Of a stretch of DNA of 64,000 bases, positions 42,301 through 50,549 are shown piece by piece (the stretch's first letter is position 1; the number at the start of each line of letters is the position of its first letter). Source of the DNA: Megaleporinus macrocephalus (lineage: Eukaryota; Chordata; Actinopteri; Characiformes; Anostomidae); assembly GCA_021613375.1 (NCBI GenBank), contig CM038703.1, positions 56,897,257 to 56,961,256 of the forward strand, read 5' to 3'. The notes below the pieces were generated by a model. The model had not been told where the DNA came from, made no database searches, and saw nothing but the letters and a program-made list of their open reading frames with translations. The position numbers were made by a program, and so were the translations under genes.

Positions 42301-43609
42301 GTGCCCCACACGCTGTACTACACAGGTACTACAACACCCCAACACCAACCCAATACCCCAACACCAACCCCAACACTAACACCCCAACACCAACCCCAAC
42401 ACCAACCTCAACCCTAACGCCAACACTAACACCAACCCCAACTCACCCCAACACCACACCCCAACACCAACCCCAACACTAATCCCAACACACCAACACT
42501 AACCCCAACACCACAACACTAACCCCAACCCCAACACTAACCCCCCAACACCAACACTAACACCAACTCTTACCCCCCAACACCAACACACCAACACTAA
42601 CCCCAACACCCAACACTAACCCCAACACCCCAACACCAACACTACCCCAACCCTAACACTAACCCCAACACATCCCCATCTCTACAGCACCCCCCACGGT
42701 GTACTACACAGGTACTACAACACCCCAACACCAACCCAACACCCCAACACCAACAGCAACACCAACCCCAACACCAACCCCAACACCAACACTAGCCCCA
42801 ACTCTACAGCCCCCCCCACGCTGAACTACACAGGTACTACAATACCCCAACACTAACCCCAACACTAATCCCAACACTAACCCCAACACTAAACTCAACA
42901 CTAACCCCAAGACTAATACTAACCCCAACACTTATCCCAACACCAACCCCAACCCCAACACTAACCCCAACACCAACACTAACACCAATACTAACTCCAA
43001 CACCAACACCAAATCCAACACCAACCCCTACACCAACTCCAACCCCATCCCCAACACCAACACCAACCCTAATCCCAACACCAACCCCAATCCCAGGTGT
43101 CCCAGGGCTCAGGTGTGTAGAGCAGGAGTCTTCTTAAAACCTTTTACTTCAGTGATAATCCTGAAACAATCTGATCTCCAATCTTCTCAGTCCTGAAAAT
43201 TAGACTTTCGTCTTTTATTCTTAGAGTCTCCTCAGAGAACTTCATCACCACCTCAGTCTCCACCTGCAGGAACATCTACAGTCTCAACACGAATCCCGCA
43301 GACTTCTACACACCCACCAACAGCACCTTCACCTGTGATTGAACACTCAACTGACTGCACCACCTCATCCACCATCTTCTCACCATCCATCAGCTCCTCG
43401 CCATCCACCACCTCGTCCACTCTGACAGGTGAAAATCTTCTACTTCAGATCTTCTTCAGGTAAAGAACAGGTGAACACAGTTAACACGGTTCTGCTGACC
43501 TTCACAGCTCTGACCACTCGACGAAGAGCTGAACCCACAGACAGAGGAGCTCCACACACGTCTACAGGAAACAGGTACATACACCTTTACAGAGTACATG
43601 ATTTATTCA

Positions 43610-43677
<68 letters not shown>

Positions 43678-43828
43678 GTTTTGTTATTATTATTGTTGTT
43701 GTTGTTGTTGTTGTTGTGTTGTTGTTATTATTATTAGCAGTAGTACTAGTAGTATTGTTGTTGTTGTTATGGTTGTTGCTATTATTAATAATATTATTAC
43801 TATTAGTTTATTATTGTTGCTGTTGTTG

Positions 43829-43867
<39 letters not shown>

Positions 43868-46374
43868 GACACCTGTGTGTTTGTTCCAGGCTGTATCTGT
43901 ATCTGATGGTCACTGGGGGAACTGTACTAGCTGTAGCTGTACTGGTCAGTTTGTTCTGGAGGAGATGGAAACAGAGACGTGAGTAAAACCTGCACCTTTA
44001 TAACACTGTTATAATAAAGCTTTATAACACCCTGGCATGTTTATAACACTGAAAGTGATTTATAACAGGTTATACCACTGAGAGTGATTTATAACATTTT
44101 ATAACACTGAGAGTGATTTAAAACAAGTTATAACAATGAGAGTTTTTTATAACAGGTTATAACACTGAGAGTGATTTATAACAGGTTATAACACTGAGAG
44201 TGATTTATAACAGGTTATAACACTGGCATATTTACAACTGACTAAAACACTGAGAATTATTTAAAAGTGATTATATTACTGTAAGAGTGATTTATAAGTG
44301 GTTATAACACACTGAGAGTGATTTATAACTGATTATAACACCCTGAGAGTCATTTATAATGTGATTATAACACTCTAAGAGTGATTTATAAGTGCTTATA
44401 ACACCCTGAGAGTGATTTATAAGTGATAACACCACTCTGAGAGTGATTTATAAGTGATTATAACACACTGAGAGAGATTTATAAGTAATTATACCACTCT
44501 GAGAGTGATTTATAAGTAATTATATCACTTTGAGAGTGATTTCTAAGTGATTATACCACTCTGAGAGTGATTTATAAGTGGTTATAACACACTGAGAGTG
44601 GTTTATAAGTGATTATAACACCCTGAGAGTGATTTATAATGTGATTATAACACTCTGGGAGTGATTTATAAGTGCTTATAACACTCTGAGAGTGATTTAT
44701 AAGTGCTTATAACACTCTGAGAGTGATTTATAAGCGATTATACCACTCTGAGTTGATTTTGATTCTTTGAAATGTTTCTGCAGGTTCTTCAGGTGGGAGT
44801 CACATGACCCTGGAGGGGGCGGAGCCAGAGGAGCTCAGCGTGAGTGAATATTTTAATAAACCAATGAAATTACATTTAACCTCATTAATAATTATTATTT
44901 AATACATCTAAAATAAATATTATATTTATTAAATTATTCATAACAGCTACAGTCCTCTTAGTTCTATTCATAAACACTGATTTCTGATTGATTAGATTAA
45001 TGATGATGTAATTTCTGAAAGATTAGATTGATGATGTAACTAATTGATTAGGTAAATGATGATGTAATTACTGATTGATTAGGTGAATTATGATGTAACT
45101 TCTGATTGATGGGGTGAAGGATGATGTAATTTCGGATTGATTATGTGAACAATGATGAAATTTCTGATTGATTAGATTGATGATTATGTAATTTCTAATT
45201 GATAAGGTGAAGGATAATGTAATTTCCGATTGATTAGGTGAACTATGTGATTTCTGATTGTTTTGATTGATGATGTAATTTTTGATTGAATAGGTGAACA
45301 ATGCAATTTCTAATTGATTAGGTAAACGTTGTTTCTGAATGATTAGGTGAATGATGATGTAATTTATGATTGACAAGGATGTCATTTCTGATTTGATTGA
45401 TTAGGTGAATGATGATGTACGTTCTGATTGATTTGATTGATTATGATGTAATTCTAAATGATTAGGTGAACGCTGATGTAATTCAAGATTCAAGAGTTTT
45501 ATTGTCATGTGTACAGCAGAACAGACAGTTACACTGTACAGTGAAATTCTTACTTTGCTGCTCCTCCATTCACCAATAGATAAAGATAACAAAAAAAATA
45601 AATAATAAAAATATACAAAACATGTAAAGTAAAATAAGTTGAAGTAAATAAAAGTAATTTTTTTATAGTTAAAAAATACAAAATAAAAGTTATGTGTGCT
45701 TTTATGTGCAAGTATGAACAGCAGCCGCCATAAAGTGTAAGTTGCAAGTAACAAATGTAAACAATAATGTTTTGTGGAAGTAGCGAATGTAAACAGTATT
45801 GTATGTGATTGATTTGGTGAACGATGATGTAATCCCTAATTGATTCGATTGATGATGTACTTTCTGATTGATTAGATTGATGATAATTTAATTTCTGATT
45901 GGTCAGGCGAATGATAATGTAATTTCTGATAGGCTAAATTGATGATGTAATTTCTGATTGATTAGGTAAATGATGATGTAATTTCTGATTGATTAGGTTA
46001 ATTATGATGTCATTTCTGATTGATTAGGTAAATTATGATGTCATTTCTGATTGATTAGGTGAATGATGATGTAATTTCTGATTGATTAGGTAAATTATGA
46101 TGTAATTTCTGATTGATTAGGTAAATGATGATGTGATTTCTGATTGATTAGGTGAATGATGATGTCATTTCTGATTGATTAGATGAATGATGATGTAATT
46201 TCTGATTGATTAGGTAAATGATGATGTAATTTCTGATTGATTAGGTAAATTATGATGTCATTTCTGATTGATTAGGAGAATGATGATGTGGATTTGCTGG
46301 ATCATGAATGGATGAACAGGACAGTGTTAAAACTGGAGGAGGAAACAAACACTCTTAATACTAAAATCCTGTAA
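27310..46374 (+). CDS. CD300/pIgR-like receptor with two Ig V domains (8 exons)
   Basis: Spliced gene, exons at 27310-27349, 30510-30821, 37161-37490, 43225-43428, 43508-43574, 43890-43978, 44784-44839 and 46276-46374. All introns are GT-AG and the phases agree throughout; the total is 1197 nt, 398 residues plus stop. Order: signal peptide, two V-type Ig domains each with the four-cysteine pattern of the CD300/pIgR/CMRF35 group (canonical Cys pair plus WC...C), a Ser/Thr/Pro-rich stalk, one membrane segment, and a short tail. The product should be a type I cell-surface receptor of innate immune or mucosal type. The membrane segment has no charged residue for adaptor pairing and the tail has no tyrosine, so it has neither ITIM nor ITAM. 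The tail does hold an acidic dileucine, DDVDLL. The introns are dominated by tandem repeats. The exact subfamily (CD300-like, pIgR-like or other teleost paralog) cannot be fixed here. Confidence 0.85.
27350..27810 (+). other. Start of intron 1, unique part
   Basis: Non-repetitive intron sequence. A reverse-strand reading frame of about 100 codons here matches nothing I recognise. No feature was called. Confidence 0.5.
27811..28316. repeat. About 51-bp minisatellite in intron 1
   Basis: Roughly ten tandem units of about 50-51 bp, starting CACTACTTACTCTATTAATA and ending AATAAAGTGTAAAAG, with little divergence between units. Confidence 0.95.
28570..30478. repeat. 21-bp minisatellite in intron 1, with higher-order repeat
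   Basis: About 90 units of 21 bp close to ATTAGACTGGGACTAGCCTG. Variants (TATATT, TATACT, CTTGTCTG, GGCACTAG, GGAATTAG) recur in the same order in blocks: the series around 28630-29160 is repeated from about 29190, and parts recur again near 29700 and 30240. This is a higher-order organisation. Since 21 is divisible by three and the unit has no stop, a 614-codon open frame runs through it. That frame is out of phase with exon 2 and is not a gene. Confidence 0.95.
30510..30821 (+). CDS. Exon 2: first Ig V-type domain
   Basis: 312 nt, phase 1 at both ends, after the acceptor CTCCTGTGCAG and before a GTGGGA donor. Features in order: GGSVTVPCHY (B-strand Cys), VKYWCRG (C-strand Trp-Cys), WYTC (extra Cys), LTLTGLQLRDSARYWC (F-strand D-S-A-x-Y-x-C). 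The WC and TC cysteines form the second disulfide typical of CD300 and pIgR domains. Confidence 0.88.
30881..37121. repeat. About 6.2-kb 11-bp minisatellite in intron 2
   Basis: Hundreds of tandem units of 11 bp, ACAGAACACAT and ACAGAACATAC being the main forms, plus AGAAAAC, GAACGT and GAACACTT variants. Larger blocks recur: the series with ACACGCACAG and ACACTTATCG appears near 31210-32060, 32230-32390, 33000-33130 and 34740-34870. No stop arises on the minus strand, so reading frames of up to 1656 codons rich in Cys, Val, Phe and Tyr appear in all three frames. They are artefacts of the unit. Confidence 0.95.
37161..37490 (+). CDS. Exon 3: second Ig V-type domain
   Basis: 330 nt, phase 1 at both ends, after acceptor TTGGCTCACAG and before GTACTACAAC. 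Features: GGNVTVRCYYS, EKKWCRSG, HSCQS, FTVTLLALQAGAAGWYWCMT, then VHITVSTAPP. It has the same four-cysteine arrangement as exon 2. The last 95 or so bases of this exon plus its donor are the template for copies scattered through intron 3. Confidence 0.88.
37491..43095. repeat. About 5.6-kb CAACACTAACCCC array in intron 3
   Basis: Degenerate tandem repeats of CCCCAACACCAACACTAAC type. Dispersed in them are about 24 copies of a 24-nt cassette (starting CGCCCCCTACGCT, ending AACTACACAG) preceded by CCGTCTCCACAG and followed by GTACTACAAC. Eight longer copies reproduce about the last 95 bases of exon 3: near 38562, 39338, 39660, 40431, 40820, 40959, 41490 and 41868. The minus strand is rich in GGGG and TTAGTGTTGGGG runs and has G-quadruplex potential. 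Confidence 0.9.
38115..42833 (+). other. Array of exon-like 24-nt cassettes with splice-like borders
   Basis: Cassettes at 38115, 38301, 38494, 38633, 38743 (expanded C run, about 31 nt), 39010, 39200, 39409, 39521, 39731, 39955, 40257, 40502, 40746, 40891, 41030, 41152, 41430, 41753, 41939, 42302, 42688 and 42810. Almost all are exactly 24 nt, preceded by AG and followed by GT. Upstream CTAAC matches the branch-point consensus about 25 nt from the AG. In phase 1 each would add eight residues of the APPTLNYT type, with an N-Y-T sequon. The donor is lost at 39010 and 41430 (cagttact), and the AG is lost at 40502 and 41939. Whether any is spliced in is unknown; they may all be passive repeats. 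Confidence 0.5.
43096..43224 (+). other. End of intron 3, unique part
   Basis: Unique sequence with a pyrimidine-rich tract (tcgtcttttattcttag) leading to the exon 4 acceptor. Confidence 0.7.
43225..43428 (+). CDS. Exon 4: Ser/Thr/Pro-rich stalk
   Basis: 204 nt, 68 codons, phase 1 at both ends, after TTCTTAG and before GTGAAA. The peptide is mucin-like (for example SPQRTSSPPQSPPAG, STIFSPSISSSPSTTSS) with one cysteine (TDCTT) that could pair between chains. Likely heavily O-glycosylated extracellular stem. Confidence 0.82.
43508..43574 (+). CDS. Exon 5: juxtamembrane stem
   Basis: 67 nt, entering in phase 1 and leaving in phase 2, after CCTTCACAG and before GTACAT. Encodes a short basic and Thr-rich stretch (LTTRRRAEPTDRGAPHTSTG) joining the stalk to the membrane segment. 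Confidence 0.75.
43608..43867. repeat. (ATT)n and (GTT)n microsatellite in intron 5
   Basis: Long ATT trinucleotide tract with a central GTT-rich part (about 43693-43735). It fills most of intron 5. Confidence 0.95.
43890..43978 (+). CDS. Exon 6: transmembrane segment
   Basis: 89 nt, phase 2 in and phase 1 out, after GTTCCAG and before GTGAGT. Encodes a hydrophobic helix (YLMVTGGTVLAVAVLVSLF) followed by a basic stop-transfer WRRWKQR. There is no acidic or basic residue inside the helix. Confidence 0.85.
44010..44755. repeat. About 30-bp minisatellite in intron 6
   Basis: Tandem units of roughly 30 bp of the type GTGATTTATAAGTGATTATA followed by ACACTCTGAGA, with variable internal length. 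Confidence 0.9.
44784..44839 (+). CDS. Exon 7: proximal cytoplasmic tail
   Basis: 56 nt, phase 1 in and phase 0 out, after TTTCTGCAG and before GTGAGT. Encodes SSGGSHMTLEGAEPEELS; no tyrosine. Confidence 0.78.
44990..46275. repeat. 31-bp minisatellite in intron 7, derived from exon 8 acceptor
   Basis: About 30 tandem units of 31 bp of the type TTTCTGATTGATTAGGTGAA followed by TGATGATGTAA. The unit matches the real exon 8 acceptor and the first bases of that exon (TTTCTGATTGATTAG then GAGAATGATGATGTGG). It is interrupted at 45482-45805 by a LINE 3' end. Confidence 0.9.
45482..45805 (-). mobile_element. 5'-truncated Rex1/CR1-like LINE 3' end
   Basis: About 320 bases that match, in reverse complement, the 3' end of the LINE finishing at 60568. 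Shared features are the AATCTTGAAT-type tail, the AGTTACACTGTACAGTGAAA block, the CTCCATTCACCAATAGATAA block and the AGTTATGTGTGCTTTTATGT block. It lies inside the 31-bp minisatellite of intron 7. Confidence 0.85.
46276..46374 (+). CDS. Exon 8: distal cytoplasmic tail and stop
   Basis: 99 nt, phase 0, 32 codons plus TAA, after TTTCTGATTGATTAG. The peptide begins ENDDVDLLDHEW, which contains the acidic dileucine pattern [DE]xxxLL (DDVDLL), a known clathrin-adaptor sorting signal. It ends with a charged helix-like stretch. No ITIM, ITAM or other tyrosine motif. Confidence 0.82.
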   Translation, partial: ENDDVDLLDHEWMNRTVLKLEEETNTLNTKIL

Positions 46375-47000
46375 TATTACAGACTCAGTTCCGTAATATT
46401 ATATTTATATCTATTTATATCTATATTTACACATTTTATATTTGAATGTTTTATATTAGAATATGATTATATTTGAATGTTTTATATTTGAATATATTTT
46501 ATATTTTATTATGTTTATATTTCAATATGATTATAATTAAATATGTTTTATATTTGAATATGTTTATATTTATTTTATTTATATTTGAATATGGTTTATA
46601 TTTTGTTATGTTTATATTTCAATATGATTATAATTGAATATGATTATATCTGAATGTTTTATATTTTAAAAAGTTTATATTTCATTATGTTTATATTTAA
46701 ATATGATTATAATTAAATATGTTTTATATTTGAATATGTTTATATTTTATTTTGTTTATATTTGAATATGGTTTATATTTTGTTATGTTTATATTTAAAT
46801 ATGATTATAACTGAATATGATTATATTTGAATGTTTTATATTTGAAAATGTTTATATTTCATTATGTTTATATTTAAATATGATTATAATTGAATATATT
46901 TTATATTTGAATGTTTTATGTTTATAAATGAATATGTTTTTATTTGCATAAGGACTGAACTCCACCTGATTGTGTTAATAAACCTGTAGTGAAGTTGAAT
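46375..47000 (+). other. 3' UTR of the CD300/pIgR-like gene
   Basis: AT-rich, largely built of irregular repeats of TTTATATTTGAATATG type between about 46420 and 46940, up to the poly(A) signal. Confidence 0.7.
46977..46982 (+). terminator. Polyadenylation signal AATAAA
   Basis: Canonical AATAAA about 600 bases after the stop, followed within 30-50 bases by a GT-rich element (ggtggtgtgtttgtgtttgtg) as expected downstream of a cleavage site. Confidence 0.75.
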
Positions 47001-47109
47001 CGTGGTGGTGTGTTTGTGTTTGTGTGTAATTTAATAGGTTGTTATCGTCAGAAACTCCAGTGGGTTTACTGAACGCTCGTCAGCACGCGTCAGGAGTGTT
47101 ACTAAACAC

Positions 47110-47319
47110 TAGTGTGTGTCTGTCAGTGTGCGTATGTGCGTTAGTGGAGGTGGTGTGTGTGTGTGTGTGTGTGTAAGTGGAGGTGGTGTGTGTGTGTGTG
47201 TGTGTGTGTAAGTGGAGGTGGTGTGTGTGTGTGTGTGTGTAAGTGGAGGTGGTGTGTGTGAGTTGGTGTGTGTGTGTGTGTGTAAGTGGAGGTGGTGTGT
47301 GTGTGTGTAAGTGGAGGTG

Positions 47320-47376
<57 letters not shown>

Positions 47377-47401
47377 TGGAGATTGTGTATGTGGAGGTGG
47401 T

Positions 47402-47434
<33 letters not shown>

Positions 47435-47490
47435 AGTGGAGGTGGTGTGTGTGAGTTGATGTGTGTGTGTGTGTGTGTGTAAGTGGAGGT

Positions 47491-47544
<54 letters not shown>
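47110..47544. repeat. (GT)n array with AAGTGGAGGTG interruptions
   Basis: GT dinucleotide runs separated by a recurring GTAAGTGGAGGTGGTGTGTG motif, about ten times. No gene. Confidence 0.9.
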
Positions 47545-47546
<2 letters not shown>

Positions 47547-47655
47547 GACTTAGGACACTTTTGGGGAAAAATGTACTCACCAGTAAATCGGGGACAGCTC
47601 GGGAATTGGGGACAAAAATGCTGCCCCCAATTGTTTGGGCTTGTTTTAGCTGTTT
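47545..47655. other. Unique spacer
   Basis: About 110 unique bases with a short G/C-rich stretch (ggggacaaaaatgctgcccc). No gene recognised. Confidence 0.4.
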
Positions 47656-47657
47656 AG

Positions 47658-47714
<57 letters not shown>

Positions 47715-48160
47715 GTTATTTTTTTATTATAATTGTTATTATTATTTTTATTGTTACTATTATTATTATTATTATTATTATTACTGTTATTATTATTATT
47801 ATTAATATTATTAATATTATTTTATTTTTATTTATTATTATTATTATTATATTATTATTGTTATTGTTATTGTTGTTATTATTATTATTATTTTTATTTT
47901 TTTATTATTATTATTATTTTTATTTTTTTTTATTTTTTTTATTATTAATATTGTTGTTATTATTTTTATTTTTATTATTATTATTGTTATTATTATTATT
48001 GTTGTTATTATTTTTATTGTTATTATTATTTTTATTGTTATTATTATTGTTATTATTATTGTTGTTATTATTATTACTATTATTATTATTATTGTTATTG
48101 TTATTTTTATTGTTATTATTATTGTTATTATTATTATTATTATTTTTATTATTATTATTG

Positions 48161-48212
<52 letters not shown>

Positions 48213-48213
48213 G
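47656..48213. repeat. (TTA)n/(TTG)n microsatellite
   Basis: Long TTA trinucleotide tract with TTG and TTT substitutions and a few phase shifts. It stays open in several frames as poly-Leu, poly-Tyr and poly-Ile and is not coding. Confidence 0.95.
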
Positions 48214-48866
48214 TTTAGACGTGTTCAGTGTGCTCTGCAGTGCCTCTACCTCAAAACCCCGTCTGACCTAAATTGTGTTAAAGTTCAGATTTGTGTGTGT
48301 GTGTATAGGGTTACACCCCCGGCCCCACTTGTCGCCGCCCACCCAAATCAGTGTATGTTCTCTTGCGCCCTCTAGTGGAAGTGTGTGAATTGCACCCAGG
48401 TCACATGATCCATTTTAGACCAATTGCTGCCCTGCTTGGAGCAAACAAGGAAGTTGTTCCGCTTAAGTTAGCACAAGTGTAGGCTAACAATGTAGCATTG
48501 TAGCTTAAACACTAGACACAGCTTTTAGACATTTAATAGCATTACTTCACATAACAAAACATACTGAGTTTGATTTCTACATAAAAGGATACATTTTTAA
48601 TTTAGTTTTTCTACCAAACATGTTCAATAAGATGTTGTTACCTAAGTTGTGCTAAGCTAATGCTACACGTTAGCATAATTAGCAGGCAGCTAGTAGACAC
48701 TGAACAAAAAAACGATTACAACAACAACAATAAAAAAATTGATTATTATTATTATTATTATTATTGTTATTGTTATTATCATTTGTTTTTGTTTTGTTTA
48801 TTGAGGTGGAACTACACAAGTCATGCTCAAATAAAAGTGAATAATTTTCTAGTGTGAACTTATTAG
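48214..48866 (+). promoter_or_regulatory. Upstream region of the SET-domain gene, with CTCF-like motif
   Basis: Unique sequence between the TTA tract and the hexamer-repeat exon, with a small ATT tract near 48741-48780. The minus strand reads CCACTAGAGGGCGC at 48378-48365, a good match to the CTCF core. No clear TATA box or start site was seen, so promoter status is inferred only from position. Confidence 0.3.
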
Positions 48867-49476
48867 GGAGTAAACAGTAGGTTCACTACGCAGTGCACTG
48901 TTCGTGTAATAGTGAAACGGCTCTCGGTCGCCTGCGTCGCTCTGTTCACCACGGCTAACCAGCAGGGAGCTCGAGGAGGACCAGCACCTGAACCTGCACC
49001 TGAACCTGCACCTGAACCTGCACCTGAACCTGAACCTGAACCTGAACCTGCACCTGAACCTGCACCTGCACCTGAACCTGCACCTGAACCTGCACCTGCA
49101 CCTGCACCTGAACCTGCACCTGAACCTGAACCTGCACCTGCACCTGCACCTGCACCTGCACCTGCACCTGCACCTGAACCTGCACCTGCACCTGAACCTG
49201 CACCTGCACCTGCACCTGAACCTGCACCTGAACCTGAACCTGCACCTGAACCTGAACCTGAACCTGAACCTGCACCTGAACCTGAACCTGCACCTGAACC
49301 TGCACCTGAACCTGCACCTGAACCTGAACCTGAACCTGAACCTGAACCTGAACCTGCACCTGAACCTGCACCTGCACCTGCACCTGAACCTGAACCTGCA
49401 CCTGAACCTGCACCTGCACCTGAACCTGCACCTGCACCTGAACCTGCACCTGAACCTGCACCTGAACCTGAACCCG
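48867..49476 (+). CDS. Putative exon with PA/PE hexamer repeat
   Basis: Open frame ending at a GTACGT donor in phase 1, which fits the phase 1 acceptor at 50066. Its core (about 48981-49473) is a hexanucleotide repeat mixing CCTGAA and CCTGCA, encoding Pro-Glu and Pro-Ala dipeptides. No ATG occurs in frame, so the start lies in another exon, was lost, or the segment is untranslated. The same DNA read on the minus strand gives a Val-Gln repeat, which I discount. Confidence 0.45.
48981..49473. repeat. (CCTGAA/CCTGCA)n hexanucleotide repeat
   Basis: About 82 uninterrupted hexamers in which only the fifth base varies (A or C). The pattern of the two types looks irregular and is not a simple higher-order repeat. 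Confidence 0.95.
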
Positions 49477-50065
49477 GTACGTGTTTGATCTGAATCTGAT
49501 GAATATTTTCAGGTTCTTGTAAAATTTGAAGGGAAGTTCTGTGGACAGCGAGCGAGCTAGCGTTAAGATTAGTTTCTTTAAAGGTTGTAAATGAAGGTTT
49601 TCATGAAAGAGCAGGTTTGATCTGAGCTGTTCTTTAACAATTAATTCATATTTATTATATTATATTAATAAACGGAGCAAAACCTTGGTCATAACTAGCT
49701 CTTGTGCTGGGTAAGGTTAGCTGTAGATGCTAGCGCTAGCGGTGAAATGAGTGAAGTTATCGTTAGTTTACTGATGATTAATGATCTAATGAGTGAGGAT
49801 TAGAGAATAAAGATCAGTGCTGAGTGAGAGAAGTCGAGTGATTGATGATGAAACAGGACAGAGCATCTGGAATTAAGCTGTTTTGTTTATATTAGCTAGT
49901 AGTGCGCTAGCAGGGTTAGCGTTAGCTCCACAGTCAGCTCCAGTTTCTGTGGTGATGGTGGTCGGGCGTGTTGGGGGTGCTAGTTAGCGGTTGGTGGTTC
50001 GTGGTCAGTGGTTTAGTGATTTTTAAAATGATTTGTAGTGAGAATGTATGATTTCTGTTTGACAG
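49477..50065 (+). other. Intron of the SET-domain gene
   Basis: Unique intron-like sequence with several TAGC/GCTAGC motifs. Ends at acceptor TTTCTGTTTGACAG. No other feature seen. Confidence 0.5.
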
Positions 50066-50176
50066 AAAGATCACAGAGAAGAAACCAGCTCAGTCCACAG
50101 CAGGAAGCTGAGAATTATATCAGACTGAACACAGACAAGCAGGGTCTTCAGGAGAAATTCATCAGCTGATATAAAG
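50066..50176 (+). CDS. Putative pre-SET exon, broken
   Basis: Entering in phase 1 the frame reads RSQRRNQLSPQQEAENYIRL and then NTDKQGLQEKFIS, resembling the helix before the KMT5A SET domain. It then hits TGA at 50167-50169. The base pair after the expected exon end is GA where a donor GT would join in frame to the next exon. Confidence 0.5.
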
Positions 50177-50326
50177 GAGAACTGTTTGTTTGTATTAAAC
50201 CTGCGCTTCTGTTAGGTGTGAATCATCAAATGTTCTGATGTGTTTGTGTGTAGTAGAATAAGTCTTAGTTCAGTTTAAGTCTATTCTGATGGGAGAAGCC
50301 TGTAAATGGTTTGGTATCTTTTCTAG

Positions 50327-50432
50327 GTCGAGGCGAGTACAGAGGAGAGCTCTTAACTCCTGATTGTATCCAGAAAAATGATTCAGAGACAGTGTTTATT
50401 TTTGATTTCCAGTGGAAAGGAAGGTACTGGAG
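50327..50432 (+). CDS. SET domain exon, N-terminal part (shortened)
   Basis: 106 nt after acceptor TATCTTTTCTAG and before GTAAGT. Encodes GRGEYRGELLTPD and VFIFDFQWKGRYW. In KMT5A relatives about 15-18 residues separate GRG from EYRGEL; here they are adjacent. That removes the strand following the cofactor-binding GRG turn. Confidence 0.65.
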
Positions 50433-50549
50433 GTAAGTGATCAGTATTGTGAAATATAAAGTTGACCTGCCTGATGAGTGCTCTTCATACTTGGTGCCTT
50501 TAACAGCTTTGAATCTGATATGTTTTTGTGCATGTCTGTTTATGTCCAG

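Noticed and set aside
37491..43095. Telomeric or subtelomeric repeat (CCCCAACACTAA resembles CCCTAA)
   Set aside because: The units are irregular, contain CAACACCAAC and exon-derived blocks, and lie inside a spliced gene. Quadruplex potential stands but telomere identity does not.
47561..48271. A 236-codon Leu/Tyr/Ile frame
   Set aside because: Trinucleotide microsatellite read as protein.
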